Assembly: GCF_004363725.1 (NCBI RefSeq)
Contig: NZ_SNZF01000002.1
Coordinates: forward strand, 186,001 to 250,000
Direction: 5' to 3'
Origin: Aquamicrobium defluvii
GTDB taxonomy: Bacteria > Pseudomonadota > Alphaproteobacteria > Rhizobiales > Rhizobiaceae
Length of the DNA stretch: 64,000 bases
Each line of letters begins with the position of its first letter. Position 1 is the stretch's first letter. This document shows, piece after piece, positions 1 through 11,018 of the stretch. Made by a program: the position numbers and the translations under genes. Below the pieces are notes generated by a model that ran no database searches, was not told the origin of the DNA, and was given only the letters and a program-made list of their open reading frames with translations.

Positions 1-764
1 TTGATGCGGATGATCTGCACCTTGACCGTCTGTCCGATGTTGAGGATCTCGGTCGGATGGTTGACGCGGCGCCATGCCATGTCGGTGACGTGCAGCAGGC
101 CGTCGATGCCGCCGAGGTCGACGAACGCACCGTAATCGGTGATGTTCTTGACCACGCCCTCGACAACCTGACCCTCTTCGAGGTTCTGGACGATCTCGGA
201 GCGCTGCTCGGCACGGCTCTCTTCAAGCACGGTGCGGCGCGAAACGACGATGTTGCCGCGACGCTTGTCCATCTTGAGGATTTCGAAGGGCTGCGGGTTG
301 TGCATGAGCGGGGTGACGTCGCGGATCGGACGGATGTCCACCTGCGAACGCGGCAGGAAGGCCACCGCGCCGTCCAGATCGACGGTGAAGCCGCCCTTGA
401 CCTGGTTGAAGATGACGCCTTCGACGCGCTCGCCCTTGGAGAACTTCTCCTCGAGGCGGACCCAGCTTTCCTCGCGGCGAGCCTTCTCGCGCGACAGCAT
501 GGCCTCGCCCAGCGCGTTCTCGATGCGCTCGACATAGACCTCGACGGTGTCGCCGACCTTCAGCGTGCCGTCCTTGGCCTTGGCGCCGAATTCCTTCAGC
601 GGAACGCGGCCTTCGACCTTCAGGCCGACATCGATGATGGCCATGTCCTTTTCGATGGCGGTAACGATGCCGCGGACGACCTGGCCCTCACCGGCATGAC
701 CGTCGGCGAAGGATTCTTCGAGCAGGCTCGCGAAATCGTCGCGAGTGGGGTTTGAAACTGACAT
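1..764 (-). CDS. rpsA: 30S ribosomal protein S1 (5' part; gene continues past the window edge)
   Basis: The minus-strand frame begins with ATG at 764, preceded by a good AGGAG ribosome binding site at about 770-774. The N-terminus reads [18 protein letters not shown], typical of alphaproteobacterial S1, and about 254 codons lie inside the window. The visible part is made of S1/OB-fold repeats that bind mRNA on the small subunit and help translation initiation. The 3' end is missing only because the window starts here. cmk lies 189 bases upstream in the same direction, the classic aroA-cmk-rpsA order. Open frames on the plus strand here are antisense shadows. Confidence 0.95.
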   Translation of the reverse strand, partial: MSVSNPTRDDFASLLEESFADGHAGEGQVVRGIVTAIEKDMAIIDVGLKVEGRVPLKEFGAKAKDGTLKVGDTVEVYVERIENALGEAMLSREKARREESWVRLEEKFSKGERVEGVIFNQVKGGFTVDLDGAVAFLPRSQVDIRPIRDVTPLMHNPQPFEILKMDKRRGNIVVSRRTVLEESRAEQRSEIVQNLEEGQVVEGVVKNITDYGAFVDLGGIDGLLHVTDMAWRRVNHPTEILNIGQTVKVQIIRI

Positions 765-953
765 ATGTTCTCCTGAAATGCCTCTTTACCGGAGGCGGCG
801 CCGTGGGTTCGTGTTGCGTTTGCCCGACCGACATTCCGGACCCTCGGGTCCCGGACCGCGCAAGGCGGTCGAAATACGGCGCGTGGAGCGCCGGCGGGCA
901 GTTTTGGTCTTCCACCGAACGAAGAGACGGCTTTAACGCCGCCCGGCCCCCGC

Positions 954-1615
954 TCAGCTTCCGCTTCCCGTCGCCACTATATCATCGATGATGGCTCTGG
1001 CGGCAAGAAACGCGGTTTCTATATCCATTTCGCTGGTGTCGAGCAAGTGCGCATCGGCAGCCGGGCGCAACGGCGAATCGGCGCGGCCCATGTCGCGCTC
1101 GTCGCGGCGCACGATATCGGCCAGAATGGTGGCGAAATCGCCGCTGCCGTCCCTGGCCTCGATCTCGGCCAGCCGACGCCGCGCCCGCACCTCGGCGCTC
1201 GCCGTGACATAGAGCTTCACCGTCGCATCCGGGCACACGACCGTGCCGATGTCGCGACCGTCCAGAACGGCACCGGAGGGTTGCGCGGCGAAGACGCGCT
1301 GCTTGTCGACCAATATGCGCCGCACCTCCGGAATGACGGCGATCTTCGAGGCCGCCTCGCCCACGGCATGGGCCGAAAGCACCGTGCGGTCGAGCCCGCC
1401 CAGATCGACGAGATGCGCGGCCTCCACCGCATGCGGCGCATCGCCGAGCGGCCAGCCCTTCGCCAGCAGCATATGCGCCACCGCCCGGTAGGTGAGGCCG
1501 GTGTCGAGATGCGGCAGGTGGTAATAATCGGCCAGCCGCCGCGCCAGCGTGCCCTTGCCGGACGCGGCAGGTCCGTCGATGGCGATGACCAGCGCGGAGG
1601 CGAGCGGGCTGGCCA

Positions 1616-1616
<1 letters not shown>
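954..1616 (-). CDS. cmk: (d)CMP kinase (cytidylate kinase)
   Basis: Phosphorylates CMP and dCMP with ATP in the cytosol for nucleotide salvage and supply. About 220 residues, the normal length. The N-terminus carries the phosphate-binding loop [17 protein letters not shown], followed by the DTGLTYRA substrate region and the [10 protein letters not shown] motif of bacterial CMP kinases. The start is ATG at 1616, inside a TGATG overlap with the aroA stop, which suggests translational coupling; an in-frame GTG at 1619 adds one residue. It sits between aroA and rpsA, as in many proteobacteria. Confidence 0.95.
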
Positions 1617-3016
<1,400 letters not shown>

Positions 3017-3173
3017 TCAAAGACAGCGCGGCGGTCTCGTATCACGGCCCGCCGCGACGGTCATCCCCCTCGGCAAGTTGCGGGAAACTCCCGTTTTCCC
3101 GTGGCGGCATTTGGCTTTGACAGGCTTACAATGAGCCGTTAAGGGGACCAGACTTTTTTCGACGAGGCTTGTC

Positions 3174-3563
3174 GTGGCAAAACCCGAACTTGGCACCAAA
3201 CGAATCGACCCGGAAACGGGCCAGAAATTCTACGATCTGAACAAGGACCCGGTCGTCTCTCCCTATACGGGCAAGACCTATCCGCGCTCCTATTTCGAGG
3301 ACAGCAAGGCCTCGATCCTGGAGGAAGAGGACGATGTGGCCGAGAAGGAGCTCGACGCCGAGGAAGATGGCGCCGTGCTGGTTCCGCTGGAAGACGCCGA
3401 CGGCGATTCCAAGGACGACGATCTGCCGGATCTCGGTGACGACGACGACGATGTCGATCTGGGCGACGATGACGACGACACCTTCCTTGCCGATGAGGAA
3501 GAAGGCGACGACGACGTTGCCGACATGATCGGCGTCGGCGACGACGAGGACGACGAGCTCTGA
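3174..3563 (+). CDS. TIGR02300/FYDLN-type acidic protein
   Basis: Family of unknown function, conserved in alphaproteobacteria. The 129-residue protein starts with GTG at 3174, preceded by GACGAGG at about 3161-3167. The N-terminal third holds the signature GTKRIDPETGQKFYDLNKDP and PYTGKTYPRSYFE. From about residue 40 to the end it is dominated by Asp and Glu, including runs of four or more aspartates, giving a strongly acidic, probably disordered tail. It is divergent from aroA and followed by tRNA-Ala. No catalytic motif or membrane segment is visible. Confidence 0.9.
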   Translation: MAKPELGTKRIDPETGQKFYDLNKDPVVSPYTGKTYPRSYFEDSKASILEEEDDVAEKELDAEEDGAVLVPLEDADGDSKDDDLPDLGDDDDDVDLGDDDDDTFLADEEEGDDDVADMIGVGDDEDDEL

Positions 3564-3577
3564 TCGGGCGCTGTCCA

Positions 3578-3605
3578 CATGCCGCGATTTTTTATGCGCG
3601 GCATG
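3578..3605. repeat. 9-bp inverted repeat after the FYDLN-protein gene
   Basis: CATGCCGCG (3578-3586) is the exact reverse complement of CGCGGCATG (3597-3605), separated by a T-rich 10-base loop. On the plus strand the stem is followed by six As, not Ts, so it lacks the U-tract of a standard intrinsic terminator. It may protect the 3' end of the upstream mRNA. Confidence 0.5.
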
Positions 3606-3725
3606 AAAAAAGCAGGCTAAAGAGGCTTGCTATTGACGACGGGCGGCGCTAGAAGCCGCCCACATCGGGCGACGCGGCGTCGCCCCGATGACCTGGCCGG
3701 AAACGGCTCCCGAGAAGTCGGGTAT

Positions 3726-3801
3726 GGGGCCATAGCTCAGCTGGGAGAGCGCCTGCATGGCATGCAGGAGGTCAGCGGTTCGATCCCGCTTGGCTCCACC
3801 A
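3726..3801 (+). tRNA. tRNA-Ala (anticodon GGC)
   Basis: The 76-base cloverleaf has acceptor stem GGGGCCA (3726-3732) pairing with TGGCTCC (3791-3797) with one G-U pair. It has a TAGCTCAG D-arm start, the anticodon stem CCTGC/GCAGG around loop ATGGCAT with anticodon GGC, and a T-arm containing GGTTCGATCC. The 3' CCA is encoded. Confidence 0.95.
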
Positions 3802-3912
3802 AAAACTTCAGAATACACATCACCGTCCGGCTTCGGTCGCCTTCCCATTGGGTGGCTGTGCGCTTTCGCGCCTGTTGTGACGCTGCGCCGGCGCGATCCT
3901 GCCGTGTGCGCG

Positions 3913-4104
3913 TCAGCTTCGCGACTGCCGGGGAAACTGGATGATCTCGCCTGCGGACCTGGCATGCTCCGCCGTGGCCACCATCTCGATCAGCAGGTCG
4001 AGCGCTTCACGCGCCTTGCCGCATGTCTCGTCATTGCCCCCGAGATAATAATAGGCGCGTTCAAGATGCACGCGGGCCGCCGACAGATCTCGTATCAAAC
4101 TCAT
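3913..4104 (-). CDS. Small conserved protein of unknown function (63 residues)
   Basis: The frame reads MSLIRDLSAARVHLERAYYY and ends with EIIQFPRQSRS. It is mostly predicted helical with alternating charged and hydrophobic residues, and has no signal peptide or membrane segment. Codon use matches its neighbours, and the composition looks like a real short cytosolic protein, which is why I prefer it over the longer plus-strand frame overlapping the tRNA gene. GGAGA lies almost directly before the ATG, closer than ideal. No function can be assigned. Confidence 0.55.
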   Translation of the reverse strand: MSLIRDLSAARVHLERAYYYLGGNDETCGKAREALDLLIEMVATAEHARSAGEIIQFPRQSRS

Positions 4105-4446
4105 TCTCCATCAATGCCCGCCTGCCCCTTCTTCGCACGGGCATGCGAACAGAGAGCAAAAAGCGGCATGCGATTTTGAGTCAAATACGAGGAAAATGAC
4201 CGCCTTCACGCCGGGCGGCGGCAAACAGTGAGACCTGCGCACGGATTCAGATTCGGCGAGCGGCTGCACAAGCACAGGTCTTTCAATGACCCGGCATACA
4301 GATGCAGTCCGACAAGGTGCCGTGGATCGTGCAGGGGTGCGGGAAAACGCCGCCCTGTCCGGCGGCCGTTCTCATTGGCCGGAACGGGAATCGCTGGTTA
4401 CGCCCGCAGCGGCTCCGCAAACGGGAAAGCGCAACGCAATCCGCCA
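4105..4446. other. Gene-free stretch downstream of ftsK
   Basis: About 340 bases between the small ORF and the 3' end of the FtsK gene. I see no convincing coding frame, tRNA, strong hairpin with U-tract or known repeat. The open plus-strand frames entering it run on through the FtsK gene as antisense shadows. Confidence 0.4.
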
Positions 4447-7053
4447 TCAGTCTGCGGCGCGATCTGTCCTGCCAATGAGGATTTCACGCTTTCCGACATG
4501 ATTCGGCGCGCCGACCAGCCCTTCCTTTTCCATGCGCTCGACCAGCGAGGCGGCACGGTTGTAGCCGACGCCGAGGCGGCGCTGGATGTAGGAGGTCGAG
4601 CACTTCTTGTCGCGCATCACCACCTTGACGGCTTCCTCGAACAATCCGTCGCCATCCTCTGCACCCATGGCGCTCTTGTCGAACACGGCGCCGTCATCGG
4701 CCTCCGGCTCCTCCTCGTCCTCGTCGGCGGTGACCGTCTCCAGATATTCGGGCCGGCCCTGCGTCTTGAGATGAGCGACCACCTGCTCGACCTCGTCGTC
4801 GGAGACGAACGGCCCGTGGACGCGGGCGATGCGGCCGCCGCCGGCCATGTGCAGCATGTCGCCCTGGCCGAGAAGCTGTTCCGCGCCCTGCTCGCCGAGA
4901 ATGGTGCGGCTGTCGATCTTCGAGGTGACCTGGAAGGAGATGCGGGTCGGGAAATTGGCCTTGATGGTGCCGGTGATGACATCCACCGAAGGCCGCTGCG
5001 TGGCCATGATCAGGTGGATGCCGGCGGCGCGCGCCATCTGGGCGAGGCGCTGGATGGCGCCCTCGATCTCCTTGCCGGCGACCATCATCAGGTCTGCCAT
5101 CTCGTCGACGATGACGACAATATAGGGCATGGGCGAGAGATCGATCTCCTGCTCCTCGAACAGCGGCTCGCCGGTGCCTTTCTCGAAGCCGGTCTGCACC
5201 TGCATGACCACGGTTTCGCCCTTGTCGCGGGCGGCCGCGGCACGCTGGTTGTAGCCGTCGATGTTGCGCACGCCGAGCTTCGCCATCTTGCGATAGCGGT
5301 CCTCCATCTCGCGCACCGCCCATTTCAGCGCGGTGACCGCTTTCTTGGGATCGGTGACGACCGGGGTCAGCAGATGCGGAATGCCGTCATAGACCGACAG
5401 CTCCAGCATCTTGGGATCGACCATGATGAGGCGGCATTCTTCCGGCTTCAGCCGGTAGAGCAGCGACAGGATCATGGTGTTGATGGCGACCGACTTGCCC
5501 GAGCCGGTGGTGCCGGCGACGAGCAGATGCGGCATCTTGGCGAGTTCCGCGATCACCGGCTCGCCGCCGATGGTCTTGCCGAGGCACACCGCCAGCTTTG
5601 CGCTGCTCTTGCGAAAGTCCTGCGATTCGATCATCTCGCGGAAATAGACCGTCTCGCGCGTTTCATTGGGCAGTTCGATGCCGATAACGTTGCGGCCCGG
5701 CACAACCGCGACGCGCGCCGAGATGGCCGACATGGAGCGGGCGATGTCTTCGGCCAGATTGATGACCCGCGATGACTTCACACCCGGTGCCGGCTCGAAT
5801 TCGTAGAGGGTGACGACCGGGCCGGGGCGGACATGGATGATCTCGCCGCGTACGCCGAAGTCCTCCAGAACGCTTTCGAGAAGGTCGGCGTTCTGCTCCA
5901 GCCGCTCCTGCGACATGTAGAAGCCCTGCCCTTCGGGCGCCTCCTGAAGCAGCTCCTCGGAGGGGAATTCATAAGCCCCGCCGGATGAAACCTGCGTCAC
6001 GCGGCCGGCCTTCGGCAGCGCGGGCGCGCGCGGGGCCGGCATGGTGATCTCGACCGAACGCGCGGCACGCACGGGTGACACCTCCGCCGCCGGTTCAACG
6101 GCCACGACCTCTTCGGGCCGTTCCTCGACCTTCACTTCGGGCTGGATGGCAGGAGCTTCAGCCACGGCGGCCGGCGTCTGCTGAACCGGAGCCGGCGCGG
6201 CCTCCTTTGCCTCCTTTGGCTGCGCGTCGAAGGCCCTGCCGGTCACGGCGCATTCGATGACGCGATAGAGCGTGGTGATGTCGGCGTTCTGAAGCGCGGA
6301 AGGGGCGATGCGCGCCCTTGGCATGGGCTCGGACCGGTTGCGAACGACCGGGGTGAAAGGTGCCGCCGATAGCCGCGCGGCAGCAGCGACAGGAGCCGCC
6401 GATCCGGCCCGGGACGGCACATCGACGGTGTTTTCGGCCACGAATTCGAAGAAGGCATGATCCGAAATACAGGCCCAGTGGCTGTCCGCCCTGCCATCCG
6501 TTCCGGCACTCGATTCGGCCTCCGCCTCCACGACAGGCCCGGCAGCCGGCTGCGCCCCGACGGTGCGGATGGGCTCGACACAACGTTCGGCTGCGACCGC
6601 CTGCCGGGCAGAAGCGCGGGGCACCGCGGCTGGCTCGGGCCTGCCGGCAGCAGCCGGGGCGGCCGCGACAGGAGCGAGACCAACCGGCCTGTTCCCCACG
6701 GGCACGGGTTCGCCGGACGGTTCGCCATGCCCGTCATCATCGCGCAGCTTCCGGATCTCGCGATCCGGCGTGCGGGTGAAGCGCACATTGGGAGCGAGGA
6801 AGAAATAGTTCTGGTAGGTCGGGCGGGCGAACTCTCCCTCCGGGCCACCGAAGTTCGGGAACGCCTCCCCCGCGCCCTTCGGCTGGACATAGCTCGCGCC
6901 GGTGCCATTGAGGTTGACCATGCGGGATGCCGGCGCTTGCGGGGCGGATGGCTGCACCGAAGGTGCGCGCGTTTCGTCGGAGCGCGGCGGCGGGCTGTCG
7001 GCCCGCGAAACCATGTCCGAAAAATTGGCCCGAGAAAGACGCATGGATGACAT
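4447..7053 (-). CDS. ftsK: FtsK/SpoIIIE-type DNA translocase without the N-terminal membrane domain
   Basis: Hexameric dsDNA pump of the FtsK family; such proteins move chromosome dimers through the closing septum and activate XerCD at dif. About 868 residues. Residues 1 to about 380 are rich in Pro, Ala and Glu with no hydrophobic helices, so the usual four-helix membrane anchor is absent. The motor follows: Walker [19 protein letters not shown] near residue 520, [19 protein letters not shown], and the [10 protein letters not shown] Walker B. The C-terminal gamma winged helix ([19 protein letters not shown]) binds KOPS sequences. Rhizobia often carry a second, soluble FtsK paralogue and this fits that type. 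ATG at 7053 is chosen; TTG at 7059 and ATG at 7044 are alternatives. Confidence 0.9.
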   Translation of the reverse strand: MSSMRLSRANFSDMVSRADSPPPRSDETRAPSVQPSAPQAPASRMVNLNGTGASYVQPKGAGEAFPNFGGPEGEFARPTYQNYFFLAPNVRFTRTPDREIRKLRDDDGHGEPSGEPVPVGNRPVGLAPVAAAPAAAGRPEPAAVPRASARQAVAAERCVEPIRTVGAQPAAGPVVEAEAESSAGTDGRADSHWACISDHAFFEFVAENTVDVPSRAGSAAPVAAAARLSAAPFTPVVRNRSEPMPRARIAPSALQNADITTLYRVIECAVTGRAFDAQPKEAKEAAPAPVQQTPAAVAEAPAIQPEVKVEERPEEVVAVEPAAEVSPVRAARSVEITMPAPRAPALPKAGRVTQVSSGGAYEFPSEELLQEAPEGQGFYMSQERLEQNADLLESVLEDFGVRGEIIHVRPGPVVTLYEFEPAPGVKSSRVINLAEDIARSMSAISARVAVVPGRNVIGIELPNETRETVYFREMIESQDFRKSSAKLAVCLGKTIGGEPVIAELAKMPHLLVAGTTGSGKSVAINTMILSLLYRLKPEECRLIMVDPKMLELSVYDGIPHLLTPVVTDPKKAVTALKWAVREMEDRYRKMAKLGVRNIDGYNQRAAAARDKGETVVMQVQTGFEKGTGEPLFEEQEIDLSPMPYIVVIVDEMADLMMVAGKEIEGAIQRLAQMARAAGIHLIMATQRPSVDVITGTIKANFPTRISFQVTSKIDSRTILGEQGAEQLLGQGDMLHMAGGGRIARVHGPFVSDDEVEQVVAHLKTQGRPEYLETVTADEDEEEPEADDGAVFDKSAMGAEDGDGLFEEAVKVVMRDKKCSTSYIQRRLGVGYNRAASLVERMEKEGLVGAPNHVGKREILIGRTDRAAD

Positions 7054-7300
7054 ACTCAAGACTCGCCGATTGACTGCTCTCCAAGCAATAGGAAGCGATG
7101 GTTAACAGGTCCTTCCAGATTGGATCGAATGCGACGAATATCGACAGCTTGCACCGTCATGGCGTTTGCCGCAGCTGCAAAGCCGCGTTGCCGGAAACAG
7201 CGGTCTACGACCGGCAGAGGCTGGCCCTCACCCAGGCCGCGCTCGCGCGCCATCGAGATCGGCGCCAGCACCACGCGCGAGAACCCGATTACAGAAGGCG

Positions 7301-7483
7301 CAGATCTGCTATCACCCCGTCACCGTCTTCAACGCGTCCGTGAGCTACAGGCTGCGCGAGGACACGATCCTCAACGCATCGGTGCACAACATCACCGATC
7401 GCTACTATCCGGACCCGCTGGCACAGAGCTACATGCCGGCCCCCGGCCGCACGTTCCGCGCCGGCCTGACGCTCAGGTTCTGA
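7301..7483 (+). pseudogene. 3' relic of a TonB-dependent outer-membrane receptor
   Basis: The last roughly 58 codons read FNASVSYRLREDTILNASV, then NITDRYYPDP and a terminal APGRTFRAGLTLRF. This is the final beta-strands and aromatic C-terminus of a TonB-dependent siderophore or heme receptor, which normally has 650-900 residues. Upstream of about 7300 none of the three frames continues a beta-barrel, no start or plug domain is present, and the divergent ftsK begins at 7053. It is therefore a deletion remnant. No stretch of the rest of the receptor is visible in this window. Confidence 0.75.
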
Positions 7484-7676
7484 CCGGACGCTTCCCTCGC
7501 CTGCCCGAGGACGATCGTGGCGGAGGAACCTCGCTTGCCGGGTCCCCACCAGACATGGGCGGCGGCGCCAGCGGCGCGTAACGTTCTGTTCACCTTGCTC
7601 GTAGTCGCTTTCGTATCATCTTGCCCCTATATGGTAGGGGCAAGGAAAGGGAGCCGCGGCAAGAGGCGTAATCAGA

Positions 7677-8822
7677 ATGGGGATGGATTCCGACACGCTT
7701 TTCTTCGCCGCCGGCATCTGCGCAACCGCTCTGGCCCTGACAATGCTGAGCGTATGGCTGCAGAACCGGATGGACCGTTTCCTGATGGGCTGGATGCTGG
7801 GCATGGTTCTGCTCGGCTGCGGCGCCGTTATCTACTCGACCGTGCCGTTTCATATCGAAACGCTCACCGCGTTCGGATTTCTTCTGCAAACCCTGGGTTT
7901 CGTGGCCGTGTACGTCGCCGCCCGGGTTTTCGTCGGCAAGCGGATCAAATGGGCCGCGACCATCGCGCTGGCCGCCGGCCTTTCGCTTCCCGTGGTCATC
8001 CTGATACTGGCGGGGCTGAACGGCCTGGGAACCGCCATCTACAATCTGGTGGCAGCGGTGCTCATCATGATGACGGCCCGTCTCTACTGGAATGCGCGCC
8101 GGGAAGCACCGGTATCGATTTTCGCCATCACGACCCTCTACGTGCTGACCGCACTTTCCTTCCTCCTTTGCGGCGGCGTGCTGCTGCAGGCGCGAAGCTG
8201 GACGCTTGACGCCCAGCCGAACAGCTGGGCGGAGAACGTCAATGCCATCATGGCCCTTGCCGGCATAACCGGCATCGGCGCGCTGTCGCTTGGCCTGAAC
8301 CAGTCGAGAGCCGCCCGCCGCCATCGCATCGAGGCCCGAACCGACCCGCTGACCGGCATCCTGAACCGCCGCGCCCTGTTCGACAGCCTGGCCCTCGACC
8401 ACCTTCAGCCCGCAGACGCAGTGGTGATCTTCGATCTGGACAACTTCAAGTCCATAAACGACCGATTCGGCCACAATGCCGGCGACCGCATCCTGTGCCA
8501 GTTCGCCCTCGAACTGCGCAGCAACCTGTGCCGGGGCGATCTGGCCGCGCGCATCGGCGGCGAGGAATTTGTCATGGTGATCCGGCAGGCCAACGTTCCG
8601 TCGGCCATCTCCATGGCCGAGCGCATCAGGTCCTCGTTCAAGGCGCAGCCGGTGCAGACCGGTTCCGGCCCGATCAACTGCACGGCCAGCGCAGGCATTG
8701 CCATCGTGCTTGCCTCGGACGAGGGCTTCGACAGCGTGTTCCTGCGCGCCGACGCCGCCCTCTATCGTGCCAAGAACAACGGTCGCGACCGTGTCATGAC
8801 CGAACTGCAGGTCGTCGCCTGA
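7677..8822 (+). CDS. Membrane-bound diguanylate cyclase (GGDEF)
   Basis: Makes cyclic di-GMP from two GTP, which usually favours attachment over motility. The 381-residue protein has six or seven hydrophobic segments in residues 5-210, an integral membrane sensor without a recognised ligand domain. A cytosolic GGDEF domain follows from about residue 225: DPLTGILNRRALFD, FDLDNFKSINDRFGHNAGD, and the intact active site GGEEF at residues 294-298. The position of the RxxD inhibitory I-site reads CRGD, so feedback inhibition by product may be absent. No EAL domain. GAGG precedes the ATG by about 11 bases. Confidence 0.93.
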   Translation: MGMDSDTLFFAAGICATALALTMLSVWLQNRMDRFLMGWMLGMVLLGCGAVIYSTVPFHIETLTAFGFLLQTLGFVAVYVAARVFVGKRIKWAATIALAAGLSLPVVILILAGLNGLGTAIYNLVAAVLIMMTARLYWNARREAPVSIFAITTLYVLTALSFLLCGGVLLQARSWTLDAQPNSWAENVNAIMALAGITGIGALSLGLNQSRAARRHRIEARTDPLTGILNRRALFDSLALDHLQPADAVVIFDLDNFKSINDRFGHNAGDRILCQFALELRSNLCRGDLAARIGGEEFVMVIRQANVPSAISMAERIRSSFKAQPVQTGSGPINCTASAGIAIVLASDEGFDSVFLRADAALYRAKNNGRDRVMTELQVVA

Positions 8823-8902
8823 AACGCCGTTTCATGACGGTCTTTGACAGTTGCGGCCGCGTGCCTCAGTTTCCCGGGCGATGACCACACAGGGAGAAGC
8901 AC

Positions 8903-9232
8903 ATGCGCATCTGGGGAATGCTCACGGCAATCGCGGCCGCCGCCATGCTCAGCGGCTGCGTGACGGAATCAAGCTACAAGCAGGCGCAGGAGATCGTGCG
9001 CGGCAGCCCGGCGATGAAGCGGGATGCGATCAACGAGTGCTACCGCGGCGCATCCCGGGCTTCGCCCGCCCGCAAGGCGCAGATGGCGAAGATCATGAAT
9101 GTCAGCCCGCGCAGCAATGTCGCGCGCACCTATTGCACGCGCGCCTTCAACGGCATCGCCAGCGGCCGCATCTCCTATGAAGACTTCCGCATCAGGAGTC
9201 CGCGGTTCATCCGCGTGATCCAGGGCAGATAA
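8903..9232 (+). CDS. Small secreted lipoprotein of unknown function
   Basis: 109 residues. The N-terminus MRIWGMLTAIAAAAMLSGCV is a lipoprotein signal with lipobox LSGC, so Cys19 should be lipidated and the protein anchored to a membrane facing the periplasm. The mature part is basic (many Arg and Lys) and holds two further cysteines (in NECYRG and RTYCTRA) that could form a disulfide. AGGGAGAAGC provides a clear ribosome binding site. No catalytic motif is recognised. It lies between a diguanylate cyclase and the converging Ugp-like operon. Confidence 0.75.
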   Translation: MRIWGMLTAIAAAAMLSGCVTESSYKQAQEIVRGSPAMKRDAINECYRGASRASPARKAQMAKIMNVSPRSNVARTYCTRAFNGIASGRISYEDFRIRSPRFIRVIQGR

Positions 9233-9246
9233 GGCCCGCGAAGGCA

Positions 9247-9268
9247 GCCGGCATCACTTGATGCCGGC
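9247..9268 (-). terminator. Hairpin at the 3' end of the Ugp-like operon
   Basis: GCCGGCATCA (9247-9256) and TGATGCCGGC (9259-9268) are exact reverse complements. The stem includes the stop codon of the last permease gene (9254-9256). There is no long U-tract, so it may act with Rho or as an mRNA end stabiliser. Confidence 0.5.
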
Positions 9269-10096
9269 GCGCATGAAGCTCTGCACGAACTGGCGCTGGA
9301 ACAGAAGGAAGCCGATCAGCAGCGGCGCGGAGGTCATCAGCGTCGCGGCCGAGATCACGCTCCACTGCACGCCCTGATCGGGCGAGGCGAACACCTGAAG
9401 GCCGACCGTCAGCGGACGCGTCGTCACCGAATTGGTGATGACCAGCGGCCACAAAAGGTTGTTCCAGTGATAGCTGACCGAAACCAGCCCGTAGGCGACA
9501 TAGACGGGGCGGGCGAGCGGCACATAGACCTTGAGCAGAACGGCGAGCGGTCCCGCGCCTTCGACGCGCGCGGCGTCATCCAGTTCCTTCGGCACGGTCA
9601 GGAAGGTCTGGCGCAGCAGGAAGATGCCGAAGGCCGACGCCATGTAGGGCAGGCCCATGGCGAGAACCGTATCGACCAGCCCGAGCCTGGAGATGGTGCG
9701 GTAGTTCTCCACCATCAGCACTTCCGGCATGATCATGAGCTGGATCAGCACCAGCATGAACACCACCGTCTTGCCGGGAAACTCATAGCGGGCGAAGGCA
9801 TAGGCGGCCAGCGTGCAGATCACGAACTGGCACACCAGAATGGTGGTGATCAGCGCGAAGGTGTTGAGGAAGTAGCGCGCGAAGGGCGCGGCGTTCCAGG
9901 CGTCGACGAAATTCTGGAGCGTCAGGGGCGCCAGCAATTCGAAGCGCACCTCATAGGCCGGCGGATGCACCGCCATCCACACGGCGTAGAACAGCGGCAG
10001 GATCCACAGAAACCCCAGCAGGTAGCAGGCCCCTGTTTCCAGAACCCGCCAGAAGGAGGCTTCGCGGGCATGATGGGAAAGGGTCATGGCGCTCAT
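9254..10096 (-). CDS. ABC transporter permease, UgpE/MalG type
   Basis: One of two inner-membrane permeases of a carbohydrate or glycerol-phosphate type importer. The 280-residue protein has six hydrophobic segments; the conserved cytoplasmic EAA loop reads KELDDAARVEGAGPLAVLLK. Its start overlaps the previous permease stop by ATGA at 10093-10096, indicating translational coupling. Closest by feel to UgpE, the sn-glycerol-3-phosphate permease, but substrate cannot be fixed from sequence alone. Last gene of the operon ugpC-ugpB-ugpA-ugpE-like, ending in a hairpin that contains its stop codon. Confidence 0.85.
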   Translation of the reverse strand: MSAMTLSHHAREASFWRVLETGACYLLGFLWILPLFYAVWMAVHPPAYEVRFELLAPLTLQNFVDAWNAAPFARYFLNTFALITTILVCQFVICTLAAYAFARYEFPGKTVVFMLVLIQLMIMPEVLMVENYRTISRLGLVDTVLAMGLPYMASAFGIFLLRQTFLTVPKELDDAARVEGAGPLAVLLKVYVPLARPVYVAYGLVSVSYHWNNLLWPLVITNSVTTRPLTVGLQVFASPDQGVQWSVISAATLMTSAPLLIGFLLFQRQFVQSFMRAGIK

Positions 10097-10968
10097 TTGT
10101 AGTGCACCTTGCGATCGAGAACGCCGAACTGGACGAAGGCCAGCAGGGCAAGGACGGCGAGCAGGACGACGGTCAGCGCCGAGGCATAGGCCGTATCCCA
10201 GAAGCGGAACGCGACGTTGTAGACGTAGTAGAGCAGCAGCGTGGAGGCGTTGTCCGGCCCGCCGCGGGTCATGACGATGACATGGTCGATCAGCCGGAAC
10301 GAGTTGATGATGGCGTTGATCATCACGAACAGCGTGGTCGGCATCAGAAGCGGGAAGGTCACACGGCGGAAGAAGTACCAGCGGCTGGTGCCTTCCAGCG
10401 CGGCGGCCTCGGAAAGCGTGGGGCTGATCTGCTGCAAGGCGGCCAGATAGAAGATCATGAAGAAGCCGGCTTCCTTCCAGATCGCCAGCATCATGAGGCT
10501 GCCGAGCACCGTGTCGGGATCGCCCAGCCAGTTGCGCTCATGGAAGCCGAACAGGCCGAGGAACTGGTCGATGAGGCCGTAGCCGGGCGTGTAGAAGAAG
10601 AGCCAGATGTTGGCGACAGCGATCATCGGCAGCACGGTCGGCAGGAAGAACGACATGCGCATCAGCGCACGCCCGCGAATGGCGGAGTTGACGATGATCG
10701 CCATCAGCATGGACAGGGCGATCGCCGCCGGCACCGTGCCCAGCGCATAGATGGCGTTGTTCTTCAGCGCCGCCATGAACACCGGATCGCTCAGCATGCT
10801 GCTGTAGTGATCCATGCCGACGAACCTCGCCGGCCGGTTGCCGCGCGGCGTACGGTAGAAGCTGTTGATGAAGGTCATCACCGCCGGAATATGGGTAAAG
10901 GCGGCGAGCAGGACCGTGGCCGGCAGAAGCAGCAGCCAGGGCACCACCATGTTGTTCGTCTTCTTCAC
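10093..10968 (-). CDS. ABC transporter permease, UgpA/MalF type
   Basis: Partner permease of the importer. 291 residues with six hydrophobic segments beginning at VPWLLLLPATVLLAAF; EAA loop SEAAALEGTSRWYFFRRVTF. The short form, without the large MalF periplasmic insert, matches UgpA-type proteins. It is separated from the binding-protein gene by about 90 bases that hold a strong hairpin (11019-11047), a common way to set a lower level of permease than binding protein. Substrate inferred, not shown. Confidence 0.85.
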   Translation of the reverse strand: MKKTNNMVVPWLLLLPATVLLAAFTHIPAVMTFINSFYRTPRGNRPARFVGMDHYSSMLSDPVFMAALKNNAIYALGTVPAAIALSMLMAIIVNSAIRGRALMRMSFFLPTVLPMIAVANIWLFFYTPGYGLIDQFLGLFGFHERNWLGDPDTVLGSLMMLAIWKEAGFFMIFYLAALQQISPTLSEAAALEGTSRWYFFRRVTFPLLMPTTLFVMINAIINSFRLIDHVIVMTRGGPDNASTLLLYYVYNVAFRFWDTAYASALTVVLLAVLALLAFVQFGVLDRKVHYK

Positions 10969-11018
10969 CTGCCAACCTTTCCGGGCTGTGATTTTCGACC
11001 CTGCAATCCAATGCGCGT

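Noticed and set aside
772-953. Small open frames between rpsA and cmk
   Set aside because: They are short, overlap on both strands and lack conserved features; the stretch is better read as the rpsA leader.
3578-3605. Hairpin after the FYDLN-protein gene as an intrinsic terminator
   Set aside because: The stem is good but is followed by As, not Ts, in the transcribed direction, so I list it only as an inverted repeat.
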